64,000 nt of DNA from Salinisphaera orenii subsp. orenii MK-B5 (lineage in GTDB: Bacteria; Pseudomonadota; Gammaproteobacteria; Nevskiales; Salinisphaeraceae): the NCBI RefSeq assembly GCF_003788635.1, contig NZ_AYKH01000012.1, forward strand, positions 62,001-126,000. Reading direction: 5' to 3'. Under the pieces are notes generated by a model, which saw only the letters and a program-made list of their open reading frames with translations, made no database searches and was not told the DNA's origin. The number at the start of each line of letters is the position of its first letter. Within the stretch, counting starts at the first letter, position 1. A program made the translations under genes and the position numbers. Shown here in pieces: positions 37,863 through 46,278 of this stretch.

Positions 37863-39135
37863 CAGCGAACAACGCCGTCGGCGCCGGCGCATGTTCGGCG
37901 CCGGCGTACGCACGCTCGGCCGCAGCATGCTGCATACGATGCCCGGCTACGATCGTGCCCGCAGCTGGCAGAAGACCGGCCAGGACTGGTACGACACGCT
38001 GGGCTCGCTCAAGGGCGCGGCGATGAAGCTCGGCCAGATCGCGTCGCAGTATCGCGACTTCCTGCCGGAACAGCTGGTCGATCAGCTCTCGCGCCTGCAG
38101 CGCAACGCCGAGCCTTGGGACTACGCGCGACTCACCCCGGTGCTGGATGCGACCTGGAGCGAAGCCCAGCGCGCCCGCCTGGTCGAGATCGACACCGAGG
38201 CCATCGCCGCGGCGTCGATCGGCCAGGTCCACCGCGGCCGGCTGGACGACGACCGCGACGTCGTCGTCAAGATTCGCTACCCCGGCGTGGCCGACGCGGT
38301 CGACGCCGACATCGACAACCTCGCCCGCCTGCTCAAGCTCTCGCGTTTTCTGCCCGTGCGCGGCAGCGACATCGACGCCGTGCTCGAGGAACTGCGGCTG
38401 CGCTTCATCGAGGAGACCGATTACCGCCACGAGCTCGCCAATCTTCAGACGCTTCGGGCGATGACGCTGCCGGGCTACGTGCTGCCCGAACCGGTATCCG
38501 AGCTGTGTACCGAGGCGGTGCTCGTGACAACGCACGTGGCGTCGCGTCCGATCGCCGAAGCGCCGCCGAGGCTGGGCGCGGCCGTGGTGTCGTCGATCTG
38601 CCGCCAGGTGTTCACCTTCGGCGCCCTGCACGCCGACCCGCACCCCGGCAATTTCGGCGTGACCGACGACGAACGCATCGCCCTGTTCGATTTCGGCTGC
38701 GTGAAATACTTCGACCGGGCGACCCGCGACGCGCTGCGCGATGTGGTCGCTGCCGCCCTGATCGCGGACTGGCACGGCGTGCACGACGCCCTGGAGCGTC
38801 TCGGCGTGGTCCCGGCGGACAGCTGGGCGGACCACGGCCGCACCTACGCCGAGATCTATCGACGGCATGCCGAGGCCACGCTCGAACCGCTGCGCGCCCA
38901 GCCCGACTATGTCTTCGACGACGACGGGTTGATCCAGTCGATCCACGCCGAGATCCGCGAGTCGCTGCGTCACTGGAAACGCTTCAACGCCGCACCGGAG
39001 CTGGTCTTTCTGATGCGCACCCTCAGCGGTCTGTACTGGATCCTGCGCAGCATGAAGGGCCAGGCCCCGCTGATCGCCGAGCTGGAGGCGATCGCGGCGG
39101 GCGCCTACGATCCGCCGGACGACGCCGACGCCTGA
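37849..39135 (+). CDS. UbiB/ABC1 (ADCK) family atypical kinase
   Basis: A 428-residue protein of the atypical kinase family tied to ubiquinone and isoprenoid-lipid metabolism. The family KxGQ motif is in LKGAAMKLGQIASQYRDFLP near residue 45. Later come the alanine-rich loop and nucleotide Lys (AAASIGQVHRGRLDDDRDVV, then VKIRYPG), the catalytic loop LHADPHPGNFGV near 263, and FDFGCVKYF as the DFG equivalent. The ATG at 37849 overlaps the preceding gene by 14 bases. It lacks the C-terminal membrane helices of E. coli UbiB, so it is closer to the ABC1/AarF short forms. Partnership with the SRPBCC-SDR fusion suggests handling of a hydrophobic isoprenoid ligand. Confidence 0.88.
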   Translation: MASDNSEQRRRRRRMFGAGVRTLGRSMLHTMPGYDRARSWQKTGQDWYDTLGSLKGAAMKLGQIASQYRDFLPEQLVDQLSRLQRNAEPWDYARLTPVLDATWSEAQRARLVEIDTEAIAAASIGQVHRGRLDDDRDVVVKIRYPGVADAVDADIDNLARLLKLSRFLPVRGSDIDAVLEELRLRFIEETDYRHELANLQTLRAMTLPGYVLPEPVSELCTEAVLVTTHVASRPIAEAPPRLGAAVVSSICRQVFTFGALHADPHPGNFGVTDDERIALFDFGCVKYFDRATRDALRDVVAAALIADWHGVHDALERLGVVPADSWADHGRTYAEIYRRHAEATLEPLRAQPDYVFDDDGLIQSIHAEIRESLRHWKRFNAAPELVFLMRTLSGLYWILRSMKGQAPLIAELEAIAAGAYDPPDDADA

Positions 39136-39156
39136 TCGGACCCGCCGGCGGATTGT

Positions 39157-39162
39157 TATACT
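39157..39162 (+). promoter_or_regulatory. Candidate -10 element (TATACT) for the YhhQ gene
   Basis: TATACT stands out 51 bp ahead of the riboswitch and 87 bp ahead of the start codon. No good -35 box is seen at 17 bp spacing. Confidence 0.4.
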
Positions 39163-39207
39163 TTCGCCGGTTCATGCTGTATCGCTCGGCGCGGCTCGCG
39201 CGGCGAT

Positions 39208-39237
39208 GCGGGTTCCCTCACCCCGCCAGAAAAAAGG
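39208..39237 (+). promoter_or_regulatory. preQ1-I type riboswitch covering the ribosome-binding site
   Basis: GCGGG (39208-39212) pairs with CCCGC (39222-39226) as P1. The loop is TTCCCTCAC, giving the class hallmarks GGTTC and ACCC. Then come an A-tract (39230-39235) and GG (39236-39237). The GG can pair with CC of the loop as the pseudoknot P2, and it is also the Shine-Dalgarno AAGG, six bases before the ATG. Ligand binding should hide the SD and stop translation of the transporter gene. The downstream gene, a queuosine-precursor transporter, supports the call. Confidence 0.75.
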
Positions 39238-39243
39238 CCCGTC

Positions 39244-39921
39244 ATGCTCGATCTGTCCACACGTCAGGCGCGGCGCGTTCTCGCCGTGGTGGCGGCGTTT
39301 CACGTTGCGGTGATCGCCTCCAGCAATTACCTCGTGCAGCTGCCGTTCACGCTGGCCGGTTTCCACACCACCTGGGGCGCGTTCACCTTCCCGTTCATAT
39401 TCCTCGCGACCGACCTCACCGTTCGCCTGTTCGGCGCCGGGCTCGCCCGCCGCATCATCTTCTGGGTGATGCTGCCCGCCCTGGCGGTGTCGTATCTGCT
39501 GTCGGTGCTGTTCGTGGACGCGCGTTTCGCGGGCTGGGCGGCGCTCACCGTATTCGACGTCCCCGTGGCCCGCATCGCCATCGCCAGCTTCGCCGCCTAT
39601 CTGTACGGGCAACTCCTGGATATCGTCGTATTCAGCCGTCTGCGCCGGCTCAAACGCTGGTGGGTCGCCCCGGCCGCCTCCACCGTGTTCGGCAACATGC
39701 TGGACACGCTGCTGTTCTTCTCGATCGCCTTCATGGGCAGCCGCAACCCCTTCATGGCCGAGCACTGGTTCGAGATCGCCTGCGTCGACTATGCGTTCAA
39801 GCTCGTCATCAGCCTGGGGTTGTTCGTGCCGTTGTACGGCGTTCTGCTGCGCGTGCTGGCCCGCCGCATCCTCGCCTGGACCGACGATCGCGGCCCGAGC
39901 GCTTTGGCACTACCGCGTTGA
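39244..39921 (+). CDS. yhhQ: YhhQ-family queuosine precursor (preQ0/preQ1) transporter
   Basis: A 225-residue inner-membrane protein with about six helices. Family marks include FTFPFIFLATDLTVRLFGAG near residue 48, AYLYGQLLDIVVFSRLRRL near 118 and STVFGNMLDTLLFFSIAF near 142 (the conserved G-x-x-x-D-T). YhhQ imports 7-deazaguanine precursors for tRNA queuosine modification. The start at 39244 sits six bases after the AAGG that belongs to the riboswitch. No other queuosine gene is in the window, so the organism may salvage preQ0 or preQ1 in addition to synthesis elsewhere. Confidence 0.92.
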   Translation: MLDLSTRQARRVLAVVAAFHVAVIASSNYLVQLPFTLAGFHTTWGAFTFPFIFLATDLTVRLFGAGLARRIIFWVMLPALAVSYLLSVLFVDARFAGWAALTVFDVPVARIAIASFAAYLYGQLLDIVVFSRLRRLKRWWVAPAASTVFGNMLDTLLFFSIAFMGSRNPFMAEHWFEIACVDYAFKLVISLGLFVPLYGVLLRVLARRILAWTDDRGPSALALPR

Positions 39922-40133
39922 GGGCCGGGGTTAGGGGCACTTCGGCAACGCGGCCCGGGGCGTATCGATCCGCGGCACAGCCTGGATAGCGGCGCTGGCG
40001 CCCCGTAATCTTTTCTTGTCGCCACCACTACGCGATCGAAACTTTTATCGTATGATCGTGTCTCTGTAAGGCCGAGCGCACTGACGCCGAACCATCGGCG
40101 TCGGCTTGTGGGGGACCCGGAACGGGTCGCAGC

Positions 40134-41465
40134 ATGAATACAATCGATCGCGTCGGATTCGCTGGGTTCTTTCTGGCGTGCCTTTTCCTGGCGTTTATCG
40201 GCGGCACGCTGATCGTGCTGACGCAAGTATTCCCCTATCAGCACATCAACGACGCCTACAAGGCGGCCCACGCGCTGATCGCCCAGGGCGCGATCGATGA
40301 TCGCTACACGCAGACCGACCAGTGGCGCCTCGCCCGCACGACCGAGCGCGGCACGACCATCCACGATCCCGAACGCGCCTATAACGGCTACACGCTATAC
40401 ACCTCGGGCGGCGGCGCCTACGCCTCGCTGATCGACATGGACGGGCGCGAAGTGCATCGCTGGGCGCTACCGTTCAGCCAGGTCTGGGACACGAACCCGA
40501 GCGGCCGGGCGGCCCGGTCCGACGACCTGATCTACTGGCGCAAGGCCATCATGTACCCCGACGGCGATCTGCTGGCGATGTACATCGCCGCCGGCGACAC
40601 GCCCTGGGGCTACGGCCTCGTCAGGCTCGATGCCGATTCCAACGTGATCTGGCGCTACAAGGGCGCGACTCATCACGATATCGACATCGCGCCGGACGGC
40701 CGCGTGATCACCCTGACGCACGAGTTCAGCTACCGCGAATTCCCCGATTTCCCGACGCTGGCCCGACCGTGGCTGAACGATTTCCTGGTCGTCCTCGACG
40801 GCGACACCGGCGAGGAGCAGCGCAGGATCTCGCTGTTCGACGCCTTCTATGATTCCCGCTTTCAGCCGTTGCTGACCGCGATACCCAGCTTTGCGGTCGA
40901 GGATCCGCTGCACACCAACAGCGTGCAGTACATCGACCAAGGCCTGGCCGATCGCTTTGCGCCCGCGAACGGACGCGGCAATCAGGTGCTGCTGTCCTTC
41001 CGTCATCCCGGCGCGCCGGGTCTCGTGGATCTGGACAGCGGCCAGATGACCTGGGCGACACGCGGCGGGTGGCTGGGCCAGCACTTCGCTCGCGCCCTGC
41101 CGAACGGCAACTTCACGCTGTTCGACAACATCGGCAACTTCGAGCCGGGCAACACCACGCGCCTGCTCGAGATCGACCCGAGCACCGACGAGATCGTCTG
41201 GCGCTATCAGGGCACCCGCGATCAGCCCTTCGAAAGCCGGCTGCGCGGCGCGAGCACGACGCTGCCCAACGGCAATCACCTGGTCACCGAGTCCGACGGC
41301 GGTCGGCTGTTCGAGGTGACACCCGAGCGCGACATCGTCTGGGAGTTCGTCAATCCGGTCCGCGAGGGGGATCGGGATCAGTACATACCGGTGGTTTCAT
41401 CCGGCCAGCGCATCAAACCAGAGGCGCTTGATCCGGCCTTCCGTGCCCGACTCAACACTCCCTAG
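40134..41465 (+). CDS. Membrane-anchored arylsulfotransferase (ASST)-like beta-propeller
   Basis: A 443-residue protein with one N-terminal membrane helix (FAGFFLACLFLAFIGGTLIV, residues about 9-28) and a periplasmic propeller. Motifs shared with ASST enzymes, which move sulfate between phenols without PAPS: THHDIDIAPDGRVITL, PLHTNSVQYID, VLLSFRHPGAPGLVDLDSGQ, and GQHFARALPNGNFTLFDN. The His of the last motif lines up with the ASST sulfohistidine position. Repeated W-x-x-G blades (VIWRYKGA, EIVWRYQGT, IVWEFVNP) match the propeller. It leads a four-gene run including a PAPS-type sulfotransferase. Whether it transfers sulfate or only binds is inferred from the histidines. Confidence 0.8.
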   Translation: MNTIDRVGFAGFFLACLFLAFIGGTLIVLTQVFPYQHINDAYKAAHALIAQGAIDDRYTQTDQWRLARTTERGTTIHDPERAYNGYTLYTSGGGAYASLIDMDGREVHRWALPFSQVWDTNPSGRAARSDDLIYWRKAIMYPDGDLLAMYIAAGDTPWGYGLVRLDADSNVIWRYKGATHHDIDIAPDGRVITLTHEFSYREFPDFPTLARPWLNDFLVVLDGDTGEEQRRISLFDAFYDSRFQPLLTAIPSFAVEDPLHTNSVQYIDQGLADRFAPANGRGNQVLLSFRHPGAPGLVDLDSGQMTWATRGGWLGQHFARALPNGNFTLFDNIGNFEPGNTTRLLEIDPSTDEIVWRYQGTRDQPFESRLRGASTTLPNGNHLVTESDGGRLFEVTPERDIVWEFVNPVREGDRDQYIPVVSSGQRIKPEALDPAFRARLNTP

Positions 41466-41475
41466 GAGGCATGTC

Positions 41476-41778
41476 ATGGATCAGAATCGTTCCAACGGCA
41501 AGCACATCGCGTACATACGCGCCCCACTCACCATCGCCATCATGCTCGCACCGCTGGCGGCGCAGGCCTATGTCGGCCCCGGCGCCGGTCTGAGCCTGCT
41601 GGGTGCGCTCTGGGGCGTGATCGCGGCCATCGGCGCCGCCCTGCTGTTCGTCATCCTCTGGCCGCTGCGGCGCATGATGCGGCGCCGACGCGAGACGGCC
41701 GCACAGCAGTCGCGGCCCGACGATACGGCCCCCGGCGCGGAGCCGCACGACCGTTCGAAGTCGTCGCACCACTCGTAA
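41476..41778 (+). CDS. Small GPGAG-motif membrane protein
   Basis: A 100-residue protein with AGGAGG upstream of the ATG at 41476. A first hydrophobic segment (APLTIAIMLAPLAAQA) looks like a cleavable signal or helix. It is followed by YVGPGAGLSLLGALWGVIAA and a second helix (IGAALLFVILWPL). The basic tail (RRMMRRRRETAAQQ) should stay in the cytoplasm, and the last 25 residues are polar. The AYVGPGAG sequence recurs in small proteins of polysaccharide and sulfotransferase loci as I recall, but no function is known. It lies ten bases after the arylsulfotransferase-like gene, so it is part of that operon. Confidence 0.72.
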   Translation: MDQNRSNGKHIAYIRAPLTIAIMLAPLAAQAYVGPGAGLSLLGALWGVIAAIGAALLFVILWPLRRMMRRRRETAAQQSRPDDTAPGAEPHDRSKSSHHS

Positions 41779-41848
41779 CGACATCGGGCCGCGCCAGCGC
41801 CCGCCGCGGTCAAGACGGCGGCGCAGCGCGTGCCCGACAGATCCGGAG

Positions 41849-42574
41849 ATGCCGATGGGGCTGTTCAATCTGCCCGCGCCCTTGTTCAATATCGTCGACG
41901 CCGGCATGGCAGGCGTCCTGCCGGCCGCGGCCCGCCTCGCGGTCTGGGCCGCGATCGGCGCGATCGGGACCATGCTGCTCTACAAAATGCTCTCGCCACA
42001 AGCGCGCATCGGCGAGGCCAAGCGCCGGGCGAAGGCGGCACGCCAGCGGCTGAACGCTTTCGACGGCGATTTCGCCGATGCCGGCCCCTTGATCCGCGAT
42101 CAGTTCGCGAGCGCGTTCCGCCACGTCGGTCTTGTGGTTCCGGGCACCATGCTGGCCGTTCTGCCCTTGTTGTGCCTACTGCTCTGGGCCGAGACGCATT
42201 ACGGCCAGGCGCTGCCCGAGCCCGGCCAGGCGCCGGCGATCACCATCACGCCCGCGGAGGGCTTCACCGGCGAATGGCGAGCCGCCGATGAGGCGCCGCA
42301 TGTGCGGGTGACCCGAAACGGCGAGACGATCGCCGACATCGCCATGGTGGCGCCGGTGGGCGTGGTCACGAAACAACCCTGGTGGCATTGGCTGGCGGCC
42401 AACCCGCTCGGCTATCTGCCGGACGACGCCGCCGTGGAGCAGATTCGCATCCAACTGCCCGAGCGGCACTATCTGTCGTTCGGGCCCGACTGGATGCGCG
42501 GCTGGCTGGCGATATTCATCCCGGTGATGTTCATCGTCTCGCTGGCCATCTACCGATGGGCGAAAATCGAATGA
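41849..42574 (+). CDS. Three-helix membrane protein with EMC3/YidC-like layout
   Basis: A 241-residue membrane protein, function unknown. TM1 (about 28-46, AVWAAIGAIGTMLLYKML) is followed by a charged helical segment (ARIGEAKRRAKAARQRLNAF). FRHVGLVVPGTMLAVLPLLC then enters TM2 (about 96-113). A beta-rich periplasmic part (about 125-205) and TM3 (about 218-236, LAIFIPVMFIVSLAIYRW) end the chain. TM, charged coiled helix, then P..LA.LPLL..W is the layout of EMC3/TMCO1/DUF106 insertase relatives; the likeness is by eye. Start is the first of two close ATGs. The stop overlaps the sulfotransferase start (ATGA). Confidence 0.7.
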   Translation: MPMGLFNLPAPLFNIVDAGMAGVLPAAARLAVWAAIGAIGTMLLYKMLSPQARIGEAKRRAKAARQRLNAFDGDFADAGPLIRDQFASAFRHVGLVVPGTMLAVLPLLCLLLWAETHYGQALPEPGQAPAITITPAEGFTGEWRAADEAPHVRVTRNGETIADIAMVAPVGVVTKQPWWHWLAANPLGYLPDDAAVEQIRIQLPERHYLSFGPDWMRGWLAIFIPVMFIVSLAIYRWAKIE

Positions 42575-43746
42575 CCACGAGACAGGACACACCGCGCACG
42601 CCCCGATCCCGTCCCAGCGAAAGCGCGGTCGCCGGGTTCGCCGTACCGACCTGGATGCATCGCCTCGGGGGCTGGCAACACCGTCATCCGCAGGCTGCGA
42701 TCCGGCTCGGCAACTTCGATACCCGCGTCGCGGGCGACGCCATCGCGCGGATCTCGGTCGACCGGCCGATCTATATCGCCGGTATCGCGCGGGCCGGCAC
42801 CACGATCGTGCTCGAGACGCTGGCGGCGCATCCGGCGGTGGGCACCCACCAGTACCGCGATTTCCCTCCGGTGATGACCCCCTGGCTCTGGGACCGGTGG
42901 CTCGCGCGGGTGCCCCAGCGCGCCGAGACCGCGGCCGAGCGCGCGCACGGCGACGGCATCGCCGTTACGTCGCGCAGCCCGGAAGCCTTCGAGGAAGTCG
43001 TCTGGATGGCGTTCTTCGACGCCATTCACGACCCGCAGCAGAGCAACGTGCTCGATCGTACGAGTTCGAATCCCGAATTCGAGCGCTTCTACAGCGAGCA
43101 CATCCGCAAGCTGCTGGCGATTCGCGGCGCCAGCCGCTATGCGTCGAAAGGCAACTACAACCTGATGCGACTGGCGTACCTGCAGACGCTTTTCGCGGAT
43201 GCGCGCTTCGTGCTGCTGATCCGCGACCCGGTCTGGCACATCGCCTCGCTGATCAAGCAGCAGACGCTGTTCGAGGCGGGTGAAACCGCCCATCCGCGGG
43301 CGCTCGAGCACATGCGTCGCGTCGGCCATTTCGAGTTCGGCCTCGACCGACGCGCGATTCATACCGGCGACGATGCGGCAGCCGAACGCATACGCCAGCT
43401 TTGGGCGGACGGCCACGAGGTTGCGGGCTGGGCGCACTACTGGGCCACGGTCTACGGCGCGCTGGCCGACCAACTCGACACCGACGCCGCACTGCGCGAC
43501 GCCTGTCTGGTCGTCCGCTACGAGGATCTGTGCGGCGACGCCGAGGAAACGCTGCGCCGCGTGCACGCGCACTGCGCGCTGCACATCGGCGACGACGAGC
43601 GTTCACGCGCGGCGGCGCGCCTGCGGCTGCCGGGCTACTATCGCCCCGCCTTCAGCGACGAGGAATACGCGACGATTCGGGACATCACGGCCCCGGTCGC
43701 CGCGCGGTTCGGTTACGGCACGGATACGGTGGACACGCCACCCTGA
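42571..43746 (+). CDS. PAPS-dependent sulfotransferase family protein
   Basis: A 391-residue protein. The 5'-phosphosulfate-binding loop is IYIAGIARAGTTIVLETLAA near residue 68. RFVLLIRDPVWHIASLIKQQ near 212 is the 3'-phosphate-binding strand with the conserved Arg-Asp-Pro, and CLVVRYEDLCGDAEETLRRV near 313 is the later conserved block. The ATG at 42571 overlaps the previous stop, so translation is coupled. It would move sulfate from PAPS to a sugar, lipid or peptide acceptor in the cytoplasm. Sharing an operon with a periplasmic arylsulfotransferase-like propeller is unusual because the two chemistries act on opposite membrane sides. Confidence 0.85.
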   Translation: MTTRQDTPRTPRSRPSESAVAGFAVPTWMHRLGGWQHRHPQAAIRLGNFDTRVAGDAIARISVDRPIYIAGIARAGTTIVLETLAAHPAVGTHQYRDFPPVMTPWLWDRWLARVPQRAETAAERAHGDGIAVTSRSPEAFEEVVWMAFFDAIHDPQQSNVLDRTSSNPEFERFYSEHIRKLLAIRGASRYASKGNYNLMRLAYLQTLFADARFVLLIRDPVWHIASLIKQQTLFEAGETAHPRALEHMRRVGHFEFGLDRRAIHTGDDAAAERIRQLWADGHEVAGWAHYWATVYGALADQLDTDAALRDACLVVRYEDLCGDAEETLRRVHAHCALHIGDDERSRAAARLRLPGYYRPAFSDEEYATIRDITAPVAARFGYGTDTVDTPP

Positions 43747-43796
43747 CCTGACGAGCGCCGCCGTGGCGTGCCGGGCTCAAACCGAGGCGGCCTCGA

Positions 43797-44204
43797 TCAG
43801 TCCGAGATCGCGGCGACGCCGGCCTTGGCCGTCTGGGCATCCTGCTCCGGCTTGACGCCGGAGACGCCGACGGCGCCGGCCAGCCCGCCGCCGACCATGA
43901 CCGGCACGCCGCCGGTCATGGTGGCCTTGAGCTCGGGCACCGACAGAAAGGCCGCGCGGCCGCCGTTGATCATGTCCTCGAACGCCTGCGTTTCCTTGCC
44001 ACCGAGCGCCGCGCTGCGCGCCTTTTCGGTCGCGACGTAGGCCCCCATCGGCGCACAGCCGTCCAGGCGCCGCAGGGCCAACGCGTGACCGCCGTCGTCG
44101 ACCACGGCGATGGCCACCTTCCAGCCCTGGCTTTCGGCCTCTTTCTGGGCCGCATCGAGGATGCGTTCGGCGTCGGCGAGCGAGAGCACGGTCTTGTCTT
44201 GCAT
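43797..44204 (-). CDS. GlcG/HbpS-family protein
   Basis: A 135-residue protein of the GlcG/HbpS fold. The ATG at 44204 gives MQDKTVLSLADAERILDAAQ. VAIAVVDDGGHALALRRLDG (residues about 30-49), ATEKARSAAL, and VPVMVGGGLAGAVGVSGV near the end are the family blocks. HbpS binds haem and GlcG is of unknown role within glycolate operons. There is no signal peptide. It lies downstream of L-lactate permease on the same strand, after a terminator, consistent with the frequent neighbourhood of GlcG with lactate/glycolate uptake. It may be transcribed from read-through or its own promoter. Confidence 0.88.
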   Translation of the reverse strand: MQDKTVLSLADAERILDAAQKEAESQGWKVAIAVVDDGGHALALRRLDGCAPMGAYVATEKARSAALGGKETQAFEDMINGGRAAFLSVPELKATMTGGVPVMVGGGLAGAVGVSGVKPEQDAQTAKAGVAAISD

Positions 44205-44273
44205 GGGAACAGTCCTTGGAATCGGTGTCTGGAACGACCTGCATTCTACCGAAGGCCGAACCGGTTTCACGAA

Positions 44274-44302
44274 CAAAAACGGCGGCCGCGAGGGCCGCCG
44301 TC
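44274..44302 (-). terminator. Rho-independent terminator after lactate permease gene
   Basis: On the minus strand ACGGCGGCC and GGCCGCCGT form a 9-bp stem followed by TTTTTG. It lies 26 bp past the stop of the permease gene. Confidence 0.85.
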
Positions 44303-44327
44303 AACGCCGGATACTAAGGAGTGGCGG

Positions 44328-46031
44328 TTATCCGCCGCCGGCCATCAGGCCATCGACCACACCGATGCCGTAGAAGGCGATCAGGCCGATGATGCCGCTC
44401 AACAGGCAGTAGTAGAGCGTCGGCAGGATCGTCTTGCGCATGGTCGTGCCTTCACGGCCCAGCAGTCCGACCGTCGCCGAAGCCGCCACCACGTTGTGGA
44501 TGGCGATCATGTTGCCGGCAGCCGCGCCGACGGCCTGCAGAGCGACCATCATCGCCGTCGACAGGCCGAGCGTGGCGGCCACGTTGAACTGGAAGTCCGA
44601 CAGCATGAGGTTCGACACCGTGTTGGAACCGGCGATGAAGGCACCGAGCGCGCCCACGGCCGGTGCGAACAGCGGATAGATATGTCCCACGCCATCGGCC
44701 ACGAGCTGCGCCATGGCCACCGGCATCGACACGATGTCCGATCCGTTCACCCCCGAGTTGATCAGGATGCGGACCATCGGGATCGTGAAGATCAACACGA
44801 AGCCCGCGCCGAGGATGGTGTTGGTCGACTCCTTGAACGCCGCCCCCATCGCACTCGCGCGCATCCGATGCAGAAAGAACGTGATGAGCACGGCAATGCA
44901 GATGATACCGCCCGGCAGGTACAGCGGCTGGATGGAACCCGAGACATCAGTCTGCCCCAGGATATTGCTCCAGCTGATCGCCACCGACTGGAGCGCGTTG
45001 GTGATCGGCTCCACGGTGCGCGAAATGACCAGCAGAATGGCCAGCAGCACGTACGGCGCCCAGCCCATGGGCGGCGTGAGCGGCGTGCGCCCGGCCACGT
45101 GATCGGCCTTGATCTCCATGTTGCCGATCCATTCCGCCGGCCACTGGCTCGACTCGGGGAAATCCCAGGGCTTCTTCGGGATGAGAAAACCGCGCCGCGC
45201 CGCCGGCACGACGATGGCCAGGCCGACCATGGCGCCGATCATGGACGGGAACTCCGGTCCGAGAAAGACGCCGGCCAACGCATAGGGCACGACGAAACTT
45301 ACACCCGCAAAGAGTGCGAAAGGCGCCACGGCCAGACCGTCGCCCCAGGATTTGCGCTCACCGAAGAAGCGCGCCATCACGGTCACCATGATCAACGGCA
45401 TGAGGAAGCCGCAGATCGCGTGCGTGATCGCCACCTGCGAGGTGATGAGCTGGAAGTAGGCATCCCAGGATGAACCGTTGGCCGCAAGCTCCTCGGTGAT
45501 GCTCGATTTGTGCAGGCCACCGCTGACACCCACTATGATCGGCGTGCCGACCGCGCCGAAGGACACCGGCGTGGACTGGATCATCATGCCCACCACGACG
45601 GCCGCCAGCGCGGGAAAACCGAGCGCGACCATGAGGGGCGCGGCGACCGCCGCCGGCGTGCCGAAACCCGAAGCCCCCTCGATGAAGCAGCCGAACAGCC
45701 ACGCCACGATGATCGCCTGAATGCGCCGATCCGGGCTGATCCCGGAAAAGCCGTTGCGAATCGCCGCGATACCCCCCGAATGCTTGAGCGTGTTCAACAG
45801 CAGGATGGCACCGAAGATGATCCAGAGGATCGATATCGTGAGCATCAGCCCCTGAAGACTGGAGGCCACCACGCGTGTGAACGTCATGTCCCAGGCCAGG
45901 AGTGCGATCAGCACGGTCACGATGAACACGACCGGCATGGCCGTGCGTGCCTGCATTCGAAAGCCGATCAGCATCACACCCGCCAGCACCAGCGGTGTGA
46001 ATGCCAGAAGCGACATCAAGATTGAAGTCAT
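44328..46031 (-). CDS. lldP: L-lactate permease
   Basis: A 567-residue inner-membrane transporter of the LctP family, importing L-lactate (often also D-lactate and glycolate) with protons. The ATG at 46031 ([20 protein letters not shown]) follows GGGAAG. About 13 to 14 hydrophobic helices are evident. Family marks are [20 protein letters not shown] near residue 112, [20 protein letters not shown] near 152, and [20 protein letters not shown] near 460. [17 protein letters not shown] is near the end. No lactate dehydrogenase or LldR gene is adjacent; the diverging neighbour is an HD-GYP gene. Confidence 0.95.
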   Translation of the reverse strand: MTSILMSLLAFTPLVLAGVMLIGFRMQARTAMPVVFIVTVLIALLAWDMTFTRVVASSLQGLMLTISILWIIFGAILLLNTLKHSGGIAAIRNGFSGISPDRRIQAIIVAWLFGCFIEGASGFGTPAAVAAPLMVALGFPALAAVVVGMMIQSTPVSFGAVGTPIIVGVSGGLHKSSITEELAANGSSWDAYFQLITSQVAITHAICGFLMPLIMVTVMARFFGERKSWGDGLAVAPFALFAGVSFVVPYALAGVFLGPEFPSMIGAMVGLAIVVPAARRGFLIPKKPWDFPESSQWPAEWIGNMEIKADHVAGRTPLTPPMGWAPYVLLAILLVISRTVEPITNALQSVAISWSNILGQTDVSGSIQPLYLPGGIICIAVLITFFLHRMRASAMGAAFKESTNTILGAGFVLIFTIPMVRILINSGVNGSDIVSMPVAMAQLVADGVGHIYPLFAPAVGALGAFIAGSNTVSNLMLSDFQFNVAATLGLSTAMMVALQAVGAAAGNMIAIHNVVAASATVGLLGREGTTMRKTILPTLYYCLLSGIIGLIAFYGIGVVDGLMAGGG

Positions 46032-46278
46032 AGCGTCTTCCCTGTGGATCCCCGAATTGGTTCGGCCGACTGCCTCATCCGGCACGCCGACGCAGATGAT
46101 TGAATGACCTCGGCCAGAGGTCGCGTAAGCTAATCATGAAAGATCGACCGTCGACAATGCGGCTTTGGTCCACCCCGGCCTGCGATTTTTTATCCGCCAC
46201 GCCAACGACGTGCGCACCACGGACGCACCTGCCTCATAATCGTGCCGGGGCGGCGAGCGGGCATGCGGCGAGGTAGCG

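Noticed and set aside
46032-46278. AATTGGT sequence as an LldR operator ahead of lactate permease
   Set aside because: Only one half-site is present; the inverted partner expected for a GntR-type operator is missing.
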